Of a stretch of 64,000 bases of DNA, positions 12,701-23,913 are shown in pieces (positions within the stretch are counted from its first letter, which is position 1; the number at the start of each line of letters is the position of its first letter). The translations under genes were made by a program, and so were the position numbers. The DNA comes from Rhytidiadelphus loreus (lineage: Eukaryota > Streptophyta > Bryopsida > Hypnales > Hylocomiaceae). The stretch covers positions 66,569,348 to 66,633,347 of the forward strand of contig OX344764.1 of the NCBI GenBank assembly GCA_947034895.1. Direction: 5' to 3'. The notes under the pieces were generated by a model. That model was not told the DNA's origin. It saw only the letters and a program-made list of their open reading frames with translations, and did not search any database.

Positions 12701-13697
12701 ATTCAAGTTCTAAGGAGTAAGGACATTGCAATTTCTAAAGATCGAGCAGGAATTTATGAATCTGCTCGCTCATTCAGACGCTTGATTCAGAACACGTTTA
12801 CAGTAGCTAGATCTTCCCACCAAATCAAGTTCCGAAATTTCGGAATCATGCTACAAATCACAATGGAAAAACGTTTCTAGCTGCATCAAGTACCCAAACG
12901 CCCTCAATTTCACCCTCCCAGAGTAACTTCCAGAATCAATACGTACAAACACAGCACCTGTGAGCTAGATCGAACCACCTGTACTACTATACCACCAATT
13001 TCAAATCGAGTTCCCACATCGATTCCGTAACCTTGCTACAAAGCACAAGACACTTTTCAATCTGCATCAAGTACCCGGTCAACTAAACGCCTTGAATTTT
13101 AAACCTATCTCACTTCCAGAAGCTAGAACTTCCAGAATCAATACAGAGTCTATAATGTCGATCACTGCCATCAGCTCAAAAATGGAAATGGAAAAAATTT
13201 CAAACTGGGTCGGCGAAACTGGGTCGGCGAGGACAAAGTCCTCAGACACTGTGTTTTCCCGCATCTTAGCCTCGAAGAATTTGGGAGTTCAATTCAATCC
13301 AGAGAATTGGACGTGCACTGCATGCTTGCAAGATTTTGTATGCGTTCAAAGAACGCTGAAAAGTGCTGATCGAACTAGAATCGTAGACTCTGGCAGAGAA
13401 AGGATCGGAAAATGTTGACTTCAACTCATCAAAATTGACTGAGAGGAGTTGATAGAGATCGAGACTGACAACAACCGAAATTCACTGCACCGGAGTCAGT
13501 TGCGGAAAACGAGGCGATTGTCAATTTTGCCGCATTTATTGAACATAGTCTACTTGACTTTTGGGTTCAAAACTGTTTGGGCTACTGGGGCTAACTAAAA
13601 GGTACAAGAACTATGCATACATGTCCAAATAGGAGCAGTTTACGTGTTAATTAAGTGTTTTCCAGGAAGCTACGGATTTATTTTGAGATAGAGCGAG
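9758..13697 (-). mobile_element. Mariner-like element (plant type), decayed, 3,940 bp
   Basis: The ends form imperfect terminal inverted repeats that share CTCAAAATAAATCC (22 of the outer 28 positions match), and both ends are flanked by TA (9,756-9,757 and 13,698-13,699). Paralogous sequence at 1,310-1,320 shows the uninterrupted site, with the AT-rich repeat running straight into CTAAGTGCTCC. The minus strand carries a degenerate plant mariner transposase (separate entry). Length and termini fit plant Tc1/mariner elements. The remaining 11,090-13,690 part, upstream of the transposase, holds no gene I recognise. Confidence 0.9.
10050..11085 (-). pseudogene. Degenerate plant mariner transposase
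   Basis: On the minus strand, pieces in shifting frames follow the order of a plant mariner (DD39D) transposase. They are LIYID then FYLTKM (about 10,600-10,643, the first catalytic Asp region), DEEPPLRIVKNKHFIPK, FDGKIKIFPFMFQEVAQR (about 10,375-10,462), KEVMKLILIDKVISMI (10,288-10,336), a block with Q-stop-DN (about 10,215), KQDGFDMKL (about 10,150), and FFCAIQLLQ (about 10,100). The Q before the second catalytic D has become TAG, at least two frameshifts are present, and the PPNSPDLN-type segment with the third Asp appears deleted between DMKL and FFCAIQ. The upstream part to 11,085 aligns only weakly. It cannot make transposase. The assignment rests on remembered family motifs, not a search. 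Confidence 0.85.
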
Positions 13698-13699
13698 TA

Positions 13700-13945
13700 C
13701 CTAAGTGCTCCAGAGTCCATATTCTGGATGATGAATAAGGTGCTTCTGGGAAGTGAGTGTTTTGTGCAAATTCTCATTCATGCAGTTGAAAGTGTTATTG
13801 AATCTTTGATAAAAAAATCTTCCTCTTTGACCAATTTGATGAAATTGAGGGGAACATTCATAATCGTACACAGGTACACAGACAGAGGTAAAGGCAAAAA
13901 TGTGCAAAATCTGGTCTTCCAAAAGCGTTACAAGCGACTGAATCA
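13700..13945. repeat. Dispersed repeat paired with 1,317-1,545
   Basis: Same blocks and order as 1,317-1,545, resuming immediately after the mariner element. It shows that 8,110-9,755 plus 13,700-13,945 was one continuous repeat before that insertion. Confidence 0.85.
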
Positions 13946-14040
13946 ACGGAATTGGGTCTCAGGCGGCTCTTGACTGTCGTTCCTTTGCGCAAGTCTTGGA
14001 AGGGCCATATCTGCAATTCGAGCAATTCGAGGTTTCAGGA

Positions 14041-14440
14041 ATTACTAGTGTGCGCTATGCCGTTGCCACACTCGAAATAAAAGTAAAAAGTAATTTTTTA
14101 ATTTTTTAATTAATATTTTTTTTAAACTTAAAACTTCAATATTTTTTGTACTGTGAGTTGCAACACCACAAAATAATGGAGGAGTGTAACTAAGGGCTTT
14201 GTTGATATGTGAGAGGTTACGTTCTTGATGCAAATAGAAAGTTTTGTACACAAAGGAGTGCAAGGATTTTCTTTTGTGGCATTGGGACATGTGATGTGAA
14301 AGCTATGGTTACTCAAAAATAAAAAAATAATTTAATTTAATTTTTCAATTCATAAATAATTAAAAAAATCCATAACTTTCACAATGTAAGTCCAAATGCC
14401 ATGAAACAAAGTCCATGCACCCCTCCTTGGGGAGAACTTT
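14041..14440. repeat. Dispersed repeat paired (inverted) with 57,985-58,150
   Basis: The start, GTTGCCACACTCGAAATAAA followed by AGTAAAAAGTAATTTT, and the end, CATGAAACAAAGTCCATGCA followed by CCCCTC, match the reverse complement of 57,985-58,150, which lacks the middle part. This pattern fits a full-length and an internally deleted copy of one element. Termini and target duplications are not clear. Confidence 0.65.
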
Positions 14441-14492
14441 CCAACAATAACATGTATGTGGCCGGGAGACTCACAGTTTCTTAAATCTCAAC

Positions 14493-14737
14493 ATGGTCAA
14501 TTTCGTTAAAATGGCAATATTCCATTAAAATGGCACAAAATGAAACCATTGAAAGAATGAAAACAATGGAAAGATTGTCCAAGGGGAGTGGAAATGCATG
14601 AACTAGGAGTGATTTGAATGTGCTAGGCATAAAATTGGCACATGTATGACCCTATCGTGGCACACTCATTCTCTTTTTTAGAAGATATTCCATTAAAATG
14701 GCGTGCGGAATACCGCCATTTTAACGAAATTGACCAT
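14493..14737. mobile_element. MITE with AATTTCGTTAAAATGGC termini, member 1
   Basis: The terminal inverted repeats begin ATGGTCAATTTCGTTAAAAT at 14,493 and end with the complement, ATTTTAACGAAATTGACCAT, at 14,737. CAAC (possibly CAACAT) flanks both sides (14,489 and 14,738). The interior is non-coding. It shares termini with 16,586-16,758 but little interior sequence. Confidence 0.85.
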
Positions 14738-14739
14738 CA

Positions 14740-15228
14740 ACATATAAAATAAAAACAGAACCTTCTTGTTTTTCGATAGTTACGTTGAGATCTAAGAAAC
14801 TGTCCATCCCCTGTTACCATAAAAACGACCAAACTCGATATCACATTTAATACATTCCCATCAAATGCGCCCACAATAGCCGTCACAGCCGCAACGCGTT
14901 CACATTCCGAAGAGGAGCGAACTGCCCTGCGATGCACTGAAAGCTGCCGAGGACGACAACTGGTTAGCAGCAATGCAAGAGGAGCTAGCTATACGGACGC
15001 CATAGCCACCATTGCTGCTATTCCTTTGCGATTCTCAACAAAATCAACAAACAGGATTGCGGCGGGAGTAACAGATTGTATGCAAGAGTTGGGGATGGTT
15101 GCATGAATTTTCTGCATGAGTTGTGACCGAGGATTTGTGGCGATGGAGTTTACGTGGGGTAGTGATGGATCGATGTGTGTATGTGTAAGTCTGAGTAGTG
15201 TTTGGGAAATGCCAGTTGAGTGATGGTG
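14740..15228. other. Intergenic, nothing recognised
   Basis: Mixed-composition sequence between two MITEs. Short frames on both strands show no recognisable domain. Confidence 0.5.
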
Positions 15229-15231
15229 TAA

Positions 15232-15662
15232 GAGCATCACCACCCGTCTTGCAAAAAGGGGGTGGTGAGTTGGCCTGCATTTTGCAGAACCATCCCGTTT
15301 GCAAGCCGGGTGGTGAGCTGCGACCCACCCGCAAGCCTGTTAAGAGGTGGAGCATGGTAACAAACATGGTAACAAACATGTACAATAGTATAAAAACCAT
15401 TCGCCGCTGCGGTGAAAAATGCAAAAACAAGTAAAACAATTCGGTGCCGAAAGTTGCGGAAAGGTGTTCAAGCTTGTCGCTTGCTGTTATGCAGGCCGCT
15501 CCAACCTCCAGCTTGCAACCTGCAAAATCGGTTCATTTACCAACTTCTGAATATTTGCCAGCCGCTGAACTGCCCCGGTCATCCGTTTTGCAAGACGGGT
15601 GGGGCAGATATGCAGCTTCCTCCCCACCGATCATCCGTTTTGCAAGACGGGTGGGGATGCTC
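15232..15662. mobile_element. PIF/Harbinger-like MITE, 431 bp
   Basis: It starts GAGCATCACCACCCGTCTTG and ends CAAGACGGGTGGGGATGCTC, a terminal inverted repeat with few mismatches. TAA flanks each side (15,229-15,231 and 15,663-15,665). GAGCATC termini plus TWA target duplications are the known signature of plant PIF/Harbinger-derived MITEs. Subterminal repeats of ATCCGTTTTGCAAGACGGGT occur twice near the right end. No transposase is encoded. Confidence 0.88.
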
Positions 15663-15665
15663 TAA

Positions 15666-16054
15666 GGAGGGTGCCACTTGACGAAGCTGGTGCATTTCCA
15701 GTAAAATGAGTAATCCAGTCGTTCATTTTTGGCTACGAGGTCTAGGATGGGTTTATGAATTACGGAGTATGATAGTTATGTGGGCTTCATCCAATTAATC
15801 TATACAGGTCTACCTTTTGAACATAATATGGACGTAATTACTGTGGAGCACAATAATTTCTCACCCACTAAAATTGGAGTGCACCCATTGTCAATGATAT
15901 GTAAGGACTACGTAATTGCAAAGGTAATTGCAAAGCAGGTCAAGTTATCAAAGAATAATTGCTGGTTAGGACCTACCAAGGCTTGCGGATTGACTTGTGA
16001 TTATTCTTGATGACTTGATTATTCTTGATGACTTGGTCTACTTTGCGTTTACTG
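15666..16054. other. Intergenic, nothing recognised
   Basis: No domain, repeat partner or RNA is recognised. GATTATTCTTGATGACTT is repeated in direct tandem at about 15,997-16,035. Confidence 0.45.
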
Positions 16055-16415
16055 GACATAATGTCAATGTAGGAAAGTTCAGTTGTTTGACTTCTTTTAT
16101 TGCTTAACCAATCAAAACATGCCACAACTGTGAAAGTCTCTTACATGTAGTTTATGCTAGGTGGATATGCACGTGTCCACTAAGTTCAAACTGAGTGATA
16201 ATACTAGAGATTCCTCTCAGATTTCTCACTTCCAGACCAATGAAATTTCTACTTCGTACCCACCCTGTTGAAAATTTGCAGAAGGCAAGCAGTGAGCATT
16301 ATCAGTCTTAATCTGCCTCTCCTTAACGAATCGAAATATGTCACGGCAGCTTAACCAATCCAAACAAGTCACGATTGCGAAACTCTCCTGCATTGACATT
16401 ATGTCGTTTCAGAGT
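16055..16415. mobile_element. Candidate MITE with GACATAATGTCAATG termini
   Basis: GACATAATGTCAATGTAGGA at 16,055 is matched by the reverse complement ending at 16,415 (TCCTGCATTGACATTATGTC), giving terminal repeats of about 25 bp. An internal pair of direct repeats begins TTAACCAATC (about 16,105 and 16,348). I cannot define a clear target duplication. Confidence 0.6.
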
Positions 16416-16457
16416 TGAGACCCAAACTTTTTATTATTTACAGAAGTACACTTGAAT

Positions 16458-16915
16458 CGCAGCAGACAAAACTTCTGGCATATACGCAAGTATTAGCGGT
16501 AAACCGGTTGGCACTTGAATACAGAAATGCAAGCCGAGGGACGATTTGTGTTGTTGCCTTCACGTTACGTAACGTGATTGCACACTAACGGATATTTCGT
16601 TAAAATGGCAATATTCCACAAACTTGGCACTTTGTAGTTTAGACCATGTGCTCTGAAATGTAAACCAGTTCTAGATTTTAGACCATGTGGTCTGAAATCT
16701 CTAGAAAATGATTGGAAAAATGGCGGAAAAATATTGCCATTTTAACGAAATATCCATTACACTCGGGCATCATTCGGTTGGTTTTGTGCATCGATGACCA
16801 TGTCTGTCTACAGGAAGCTGTCGACAAGGCGAATTGTGACGTACTTGCACTCTGATTGCGCTTCGCCAAAGTTACGGTGCTAGCACTGTCATCCTATAGC
16901 ACCGTCATCCATGTG
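16458..16915. repeat. Copy of the 1,900-2,185 repeat module, interrupted by a MITE
   Basis: The order of blocks follows 1,900-2,185 and 19,377-19,650 (AATATATGCAAGAATTAGCG-type start, then CATCATTCGGTTG, then GTTACGGTGCTAGCAC). Between the GTGATTGCA and GGGCATCATTCGG blocks it contains the MITE at 16,586-16,758, which is absent from the other copies. Confidence 0.8.
16586..16758. mobile_element. MITE with AATTTCGTTAAAATGGC-type termini, member 2
   Basis: The ends TAACGGATATTTCGTTAAAA and the complement (…TTTTAACGAAATATCCATTA) form an almost perfect terminal inverted repeat of about 30 bp. Two uninterrupted paralogous sites (about 2,035-2,045 and 19,497-19,507) confirm that it is an insertion. 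A CAC trinucleotide abuts both ends, so the target duplication may be 3-4 bp. Confidence 0.88.
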
Positions 16916-17116
16916 GTTATTTTCTCTAATTTTTTTACTCAAAATAGAAATTGAACCGGTTTTTCAAACTGTACGGAATAGAGGTTTTTAAATTGCAACC
17001 TATTTTTTCCCCAATTTCATCGACGAACTTTGAGCTAGCCGCCGGTTCTTCCCGATCATAGCCTGAGACCGAGGTTAGCCCACACTTGAGCCCGGGGTCT
17101 AGTCTCCTCAATCTCA

Positions 17117-17124
17117 TATAAATT
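17117..17124 (+). promoter_or_regulatory. TATA box of the dirigent gene
   Basis: TATAAATT lies 159 bp upstream of the dirigent ATG. It would place transcription start near 17,150 and give a leader of about 125 nt. Inferred from position and match to consensus. Confidence 0.6.
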
Positions 17125-17275
17125 AAACCTGGACGTGAGAACTACTGGACATCTCACTCCACTTCTCATCTCAATCTTTGCCTCAAGTTTCTCGCGACTG
17201 TCCACCTCCACGAGCTGAACTGACTGCATGCCTCACAGGAAGAGTGCATGTTCAATTTGCAGACAGCAGGCAACT

Positions 17276-18299
17276 ATGGCGGCACGAGTTCTGGCGTTTT
17301 ACACCTTGTGCATTCTCCTGTGCAGCCTGCAAGGAGTTGTCACTGGTACCAAGACTTTCCCTCGAAACTCCAGCATGAAATGAAATAATTAATCTTACCT
17401 TTGTGTCATTTCATAACGATAGTTGGTTTAATTAGCTCTTGCATTTGATTTCATGCTTTGATTTGTGTTTTAATTTAGATCGCAATATTTACTCATTCAG
17501 AAGAATGCGCTTCAATCTGTCAAATATCGAGTTCCACAGATTGCAGCAGCTAGATGCCCCGCTAGAAACTTAGTTTTTAGCATGCTTAGAGCTACAGCCT
17601 TTCATACAGTCAATGATTGAGTCAAATCTAATTCTGTTGATCGATTTCAGGCCTATGACGTACTCAAGTTTGTTGTTCAATTTGTCAAATTAAACCAATT
17701 CACACAACTTAGTGTTGCAGCCAGGCCTGCGATTGTCAACTTCGTAAAACTGTCAGTGATGCTGATGTTGTGTTTCATTCAAACGTTGTGTTCACTGTAT
17801 ATGTATTGTGTTTTCAGCAGCGACATCTCATCCCAAGAAACACCTGCACCTCACGTACTTCGTCCACGAGACCCTCGACCTCGGCGACGCCAACTCGACC
17901 GTCCTCGTGGCCGCAGGCTCCGGCCTAGGCAACCTGAGCGCCATCGGTTGGGGCGCATTCATGGTCTTCGACAACCACATAAAATCCGGCAACACCTCCG
18001 ACAGCCTCCTCTTGGGTTCCAGCACGGGAACCTTCGTCATCACCACCATCAGTGCCACGGGCGGCTCGCAGATAAACGGGCAGCACATCTTCAAGCAAGG
18101 CTCCAAGTACAACGGCAGCAGCTTGACTGTGATCGGGACTGTTCCGACGACCACTACACCTTTCGAGTGTAACATTCCTGGGGGGACAGGTTTGTTCCGG
18201 GGGTACTCGGGGTATGGGATTGTGACTACTCTGACAGAAGCGGCGGTGCCGCCTCATTACGTGATCCAGTGGGACGTCTACCTTACTCACAAGAATTGA
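17276..18299 (+). CDS. Dirigent protein, two exons, 183 aa
   Basis: Exons are 17,276-17,345 and 17,818-18,299. The intron (17,346-17,817) has a GTACCA donor and a TTTTCAG acceptor, and phase 1 is kept across the junction. Exon 1 encodes MAARVLAFYTLCILLCSLQG, a signal peptide. Exon 2 encodes the dirigent barrel: HLTYFVHETL (residues 34-43), a central Ser/Thr-rich strand region, and GGTGLFRGYSGYG (145-157), the family's hallmark near the C-terminus. Four N-glycosylation sequons are visible (NST, NLS, NTS, NGS). Dirigent proteins are secreted and steer coupling of phenoxy radicals made by laccases or peroxidases. The substrate of this one cannot be read from sequence. The usual HD at the start of the barrel is HE here. 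Length is normal for the family. Confidence 0.93.
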
Positions 18300-18985
18300 A
18301 GTAGCTCGATCAACTGGAACTCTAAATTAAATTACTGGGAAGAATCGAAGTGGTTCGACTCGGTTCCGATTTCTAGTTTCTTCGACGGGCTTCCAATTTG
18401 TAGCAGTACTGCGTGATCGTGATCGATCTCAGTTGCAGGAATGTCGGTGTCACTCAGTGAAACATTTTTGAGGGATGGGAAAGGCTTCCTTCTGTAATAA
18501 CACTAGTACATAAGTCTGAGATTGCAATAGTTTTTGCAGTGGATTAGCAATGACCGCCAGAAATCAATTAACAATTTTGCAATGCTTTTGTACAACGTTG
18601 TGCAATGTATGATTTCTCAACTATAATTTGAGATTGCATTCGAGATTGCATAAAGTTTTGTCATAAATATGCATTGGTTCCATGCCCAAGACTTTTGCAA
18701 AAAGTTTGCAGAACTTTTGCAATGGATCGCAGTAGACCATGAGTTTCTAGCGAAGACCTAAACCGCTACAAACGCATTGCAGAATTATTTTATGATGTGT
18801 TGCAAGTGCTACTTCCTCTTGCAACTATTCATCCTTGGAATAATGTTGTGAAAAGGGGAGGTCTTCTACAGTAGTTTGACTTCCAATGAGTGCATGCTTC
18901 TGCAATTTTTTCAGGGAATGATTCACACAATAACCAAAGGGATGATTTCCACGGTCCCCGTTCCGTCCTTTTAAGGATTCAGGGT
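18300..18985. other. 3' flank of dirigent gene, with a dispersed repeat at 18,820-18,960
   Basis: Probable 3' untranslated region followed by sequence rich in TTTTGCAA-type motifs. Bases 18,820-18,960 are a member of the roughly 130-bp repeat also at 7,125-7,260. No gene is seen. Confidence 0.6.
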
Positions 18986-20967
18986 TAGAAGAGATAGCCG
19001 ATCACGGGAAACAGTTGTCAAAGCAACAGGCCTCAACGAGCTATCTCGAAACCTAGAAATCGACAGGATCGACGTTGAGCTTCCTGCCTCCAATCCCTTG
19101 CGATCATGTGTGAGCTCTTCCCGTTTTTGCAAAAAATTCGTCTCGCTTTGGACGACGTCAACGAGTACTTCAAATTCCAAGTCAACGTCCTTTGCGAACC
19201 TCGTAATACACGGTGAAGACCCAACCCACGAAGAATGCGATACATCATCACCGACATCCCGGATGTTTTAGCTACGTACCTATGCGCGTTGAAAAATGCA
19301 GTAGGGGAAGACTCTACAGTTTCTCTGCCGCTTTAGAATTCCACAACGTGCGATTGCGAGACAAGGCAGGTGGTGATTAGCAGCAGACAAATCTTCGGAC
19401 ATATACGCAAGTATTAGCGGTAAACCAGTCGTCACGTACTTGAATACAAAACTGCAAATGGAGGGACGACTACTGTTGTGGCCTTGACGGTGATGTGATG
19501 CAGAAGCATCATTCGGTTCATTTTGTACATCCTTGACCATGTCTGTCTACAGGAAGCTGTCGATAAGGCGAGTCGTGACTTGCACTCTCATTGCGCTTCG
19601 CCAAAGTTACAGAGCTAGCACCCTCATCCACGTGGGGTCGCAGATAGAAGACAGACAATCATTAGACCTTATTGCCACCAGGCGAAGCAACTTCAGTGCA
19701 ATTCCGCAGGGCAGGGGTATTGGAACGTTCCGTGAAGCTTTTACCAGACCTGAAGTTGTAATACTCCTTAGGTGTCGGACTCTCGTCCGGGTGCGACACC
19801 AGCGCGACTGCACTTCAAGCTAGCACCAGACCCATACTATTTGGTGGAGAGGTTAGAACATGGACTATATGATATCGTTGCTACTACTTCAACCATGGGC
19901 AATGATAATACCTGGTTGCAACCGAGAGCGACCTGCTTCTCACTCATCTAACCTTCAGATGCAAATAGCACCCTATGAGCCCTTTTCCTTTTCCAATCAC
20001 GCAGGAGGACCTTCTTCAATGCGTTTTCTTCGTATCATGCCACCATCCACAATGAAAAATGCCAATGCAGTTTGACTATGTGCGCAGGCGTGGAATTCAC
20101 ATGGGCTCGAACCCTAAAAGCTTTCTGCATCCATAAACTGCTTCCAGGGCTTTGAAAATATCCTTCTATGAACTTTAATTTGTACTTAAGAAGCCCCCTT
20201 CACCCTTGAAGGATGCTGAGTACCTTTCTAGGTCCCGAATCACTAGCCTAGGGAGAAACCATTCCCGTTTCAAAGTAGACGAAGATTCTCCAGAGGACTA
20301 CAATGGCAACGATGACCTCCTGATAAGGCCCGCGTAAAGATGTTTGCACTAATTCCATTTGCGACATTGTTTGATTTCAGCTTCCTCTTCAGCAACTGCA
20401 TGAGTTGGATGTTGTTGTTTCATTAAGTCTTCAAAGCAGATCTGCGATGTCACTGAGCTTTGATTTATTTGTTTAAAATTTCACGACGGAGACTAGGGGT
20501 CGGCGAGGGTGAGCGAGGTATATGTCTCGACTCTGCCACAGTCACGAATCATGCTCCTTCCTTAACGGTGGAGTGAAGCCTCAAAATCTAAAGCTTGCAA
20601 AGAACAAAGCCACAAGGAACTTCTGGAAAATTCCCTCGAGGGAAAATTGATAAACTTCCCCTGTAAGAAACAACAAGAAGTATAGGGGAGTTGCTCAACA
20701 CAAGGAGTTCTGCAACATTCCCGTGGAGTCTCAAAGGGAATCAGCGAATCACAAAGGGAAAACAATCTGATCACTAAACACAAGAGAAAAAAGAGATTTG
20801 ATGAGGAGGGCAGAGCCTGACAAATACCCTCCTCGAGGACGAGGCGGGAGCTGCCGCTTGCCTCCTGGGCGGCACCGTGACGCAAGGTCGGGCCCGCAGC
20901 AGAACCAAGAGCAGCTTATCAATCTCTCAACTTTTGTTCGAGTAAACCAGCAGGCAAGGGCGTATTT
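18985..20967. repeat. Outer, more diverged left arm of palindrome and mosaic repeats
   Basis: Collinear with 1,560-4,000 in direct orientation. From about 19,350 onward it is also the inverted counterpart of 37,984-39,075, at visibly lower identity than the inner arms. One repeat module (about 19,760-20,240) is missing from the right side. No gene is recognised. Confidence 0.8.
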
Positions 20968-23325
20968 ATATTAGATACACTTGCAAACGATACGGATGCA
21001 AGAATATTGATATGTGCAAGAATTTTCCCCTTGGTGCTTGACGTATGAGTTTTTTCCCTGTGAAGATCAATCGCTTAGTAGTTGCTTCTGAAGATGTTTT
21101 CCGGAAATGCAAACTCTATTCCCCTTCAAGAAATGTGAATAGAGGTATTCCATGTGACCACATAATGTGAGACAGGGTGTAAGATTGCTTTTCTCTTTTA
21201 CATGACACGGAATGTATCAAGAGCCCATTTGTGAATCACAAAACACAAAGGGAAGATTTCACAAATTCCCTTTGATCACAGGGAATGCGGTAATGTGCTC
21301 CAGGGTATAATAAAACTGGTTTTCTCTTCTGCAACACAGGGAATTTTCCAAAAGCTCCTTGTGAAAGCTCCAAAGCAGTAGCAAAAGATGATTCAAACTT
21401 TGATATAAACTGCTAGTTAAGTTTAATGAATTGTTTTGATATGCAATCACCAGGGTCCAGATCTCAGATGTGGAATGAGTTTCTGGAAAGGATTACATCA
21501 TGTATCAAATACTCTTGTTACGTGAAATGTTCCGTGAAGCTTTTACCAGACCGGGAATTGTAATACTCCTTAGGTGTCGTGACTCTCGTCCAGGTGCGAC
21601 ACCAGCGCGGCTGCACTTTAAGACAGAACCAGACCCATACTATTTGGTGGAGAGATTAGAGAATGGACTATATGATATTGTTGTCACGCCTCCATCCATG
21701 GGCAATGATATTTCCCGGGTGCAACCGAGAGCGACCTGCTTCTCACTCACCTGACCTTCAGATGCAATTAGCACCCTATGAGCCCTTTTCCTTTTCCAAT
21801 CACGCAGGAGGACGCACTTGCTTCAATGAATGCGGTTTCTCCGTTTCAAGCCACCGTCCACAATGAAAATTGACAATGAAGTTTGACTGTGTGCGCAGGT
21901 GTGGAGTTCACATGGGCTCGAACCCTAAAAGCTTTCTGCATCCATAAACTGCTTCTAGGGCTTTGGAAATATCCTTCTAAGAACTTTAATTTGTACTTAA
22001 GAAGCCCCCTTCACCCTTGAAGGATGCTGAGTACCTTTCTAGGTCCCGAATCACTAGCCTAGGGAGAAGCCATACCCGTTTCAAAGGGGACAAAGATTGT
22101 CGACAGGCAACGATGACCTCCTGATAAGGTCCGCGTTAAGTTGTATGCACTTATTCCATTTGCGACATTGATGGATTTCAGCTTCCTCTTCAGCAACTGC
22201 ATATTGAGTAGGATGCTGTGGTTTCATTAAGTCTTCAAAGCAGATCTGCGATGTCAGTGAGCTTTGATTTATTTGTTTGAAAATTTCACGACGGAGACCA
22301 GGGGGCGGCGAGGGTGAGCGAGATAGATGTCTCGTCTCTGCCACAGTCACGAATCATGCTCCTTCCTTAACGGTACGGTGGAGTGGAGCCTCAAAATCTA
22401 AAGCTTGCAAGAACACAGCTCCAAAACAACTGATACTAGAAGATTCAAACGGCTTTGGTAAAAAACTGCTGGTTACGTTTGATTGATTGTTTTGATATGC
22501 AATTACCAGGCTCCAGATCTCAGATGTGGATGAAATTCTGAAATGGAATACAGCATGTATCAAAATCTCTTCTTACCACGCCAAGAGTATTATCACTTGT
22601 TCTCAGCCGATGCATTGATCTGTTTCGATACGAGCTGATACGAGCTGGTGATGCACGGCCGTACCTCGCATTCCACTGGCCACGACTGCTGCAAGAAATC
22701 GTTTGTCATCAACCGAACCCACCTCCGAAGCGAAGAGTCAAGGTAGCCCAAGGTCCACGTGGCATACAATAAAATAAAAGATTAAAAGCATTCAGCAACA
22801 TGGAAAACCCCACTAAGTTTTAGAAAAAGAAACGCCATCATCGAAACTCTTTGTATCTTCAGAGTGAAAATTTGCACAATGTGCTCGAAACGAACTGTGG
22901 TCGCCGTCACCACCCTACACAAGTCACGGAGGTCACACGACACAAACCATTCAAGAAACGAGATCTCCGTTCTAAGAATGGCAATGGCTTTCGGCGAGAC
23001 GCTTAATTTAGAAGACAACACGTACCACTTTACAACGCGTTCAACAACTCCACATCCAGAGCTCTTTCGGCGGGATACACATCGTTCTCGAATTTGCGGC
23101 GCCTAAAGTTAAGGACTTCCAACCGCGCGGAGTCCTTCCGTCAGCATCAGATAGGTCTGATTTCTTGCCTCAAGCCCAAACCAGCACAAATCAGTGGACT
23201 AACAAATTCGCAAACAAATCAGCGGACTGACAAATTCACAAACAACATAGACAGTCGAAGAGACACATTCACTTGGCCCGCGAATTTCGCAACAACAACG
23301 AGCTCCAGACAGTCGTCCCCCACAA

Positions 23326-23333
23326 CATAAAAG
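23326..23333 (+). promoter_or_regulatory. TATA box of secreted-protein gene, left arm
   Basis: CATAAAAG lies about 220 bp upstream of the ATG, followed by GCCAGGCCAGCATTCGCCAT. That block is conserved in copy 1 and could hold the start site. Confidence 0.55.
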
Positions 23334-23547
23334 CCAGGCCAGCATTCGCCATAAATTGCACTCAAGCCCTTCCTCAGGTTCCAGACTTCCAACCCAACAG
23401 GTGCTCACCACATTGCTGGCGATTCGACTGCCGATCACTCTCCGGATGTACATTGCATTGCAACTTATTTAACGGATTTCCTGGTTCCGCCACTTCCCGA
23501 TCCCGAACGTTCAAGCGGCATCCATCCTCCGCCCCAATTCGATCTCC

Positions 23548-23913
23548 ATGGCGACTTGCCGAGCCTTCGCACCCCGACACGACGCGGCCCTGGTGACCCT
23601 GGCCGTGCTGGTGGCCATGGCCCTGCTCGTCGCAGGCGCGGACGCGGGACGGTGGAGCCACAAGCACCATCACCACCACCGCGGCCAACCCAGTCCTCCC
23701 GCGCCGCCCGGCTTCGACCGGCCCTCGGCCGCTCCGTCCCCGCCCTTCCTCGGCGACGGACCCGCGGCGTCCCCGTTCACGCAAAGGTGGTCGCATCATG
23801 GCTCCGAAGGGCCTGTTGCGGATTCCGCTCCGCCAGTGGCCCCGGCGGACTCGCCCCTGCCGTGCGACGGGTCGCCGAAGACCGCGCCTTCTCAGGAGTC
23901 CGGGTTCTACTAA
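23548..23913 (+). CDS. Small secreted Pro/His-rich protein, left-arm copy (121 aa)
   Basis: Single-exon frame with the same architecture as the copy at 5,435: signal peptide (residues about 10-34), GRWSHKHHHHHRG at the mature N-terminus, Pro/Ser/Asp-rich body, C-terminal QESGFY. It differs from copy 1 at 14 residues (for example a Cys instead of Tyr at 106 and changes at 3, 5-7, 82, 84, 87 and 88), about 88% identity, without gaps. The TATA box is better than in copy 1. The twin in the right arm is identical. Family unknown and function not inferred beyond secretion. Its GC-rich, high-codon-bias composition contrasts with the AT-rich surroundings. Confidence 0.68.
   Translation: MATCRAFAPRHDAALVTLAVLVAMALLVAGADAGRWSHKHHHHHRGQPSPPAPPGFDRPSAAPSPPFLGDGPAASPFTQRWSHHGSEGPVADSAPPVAPADSPLPCDGSPKTAPSQESGFY

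Noticed and set aside
13092..13418. 108-codon frame inside the mariner-like element
   Set aside because: Does not resemble a transposase or any recognised domain and lies in the decayed 5' part of the element.
23374..23799. 141-codon minus-strand frame opposite the secreted-protein gene, and its mirror at 34,959-35,384
   Set aside because: Antisense shadow of the GC-rich gene; low-complexity Arg/Gly/Val sequence without a domain.
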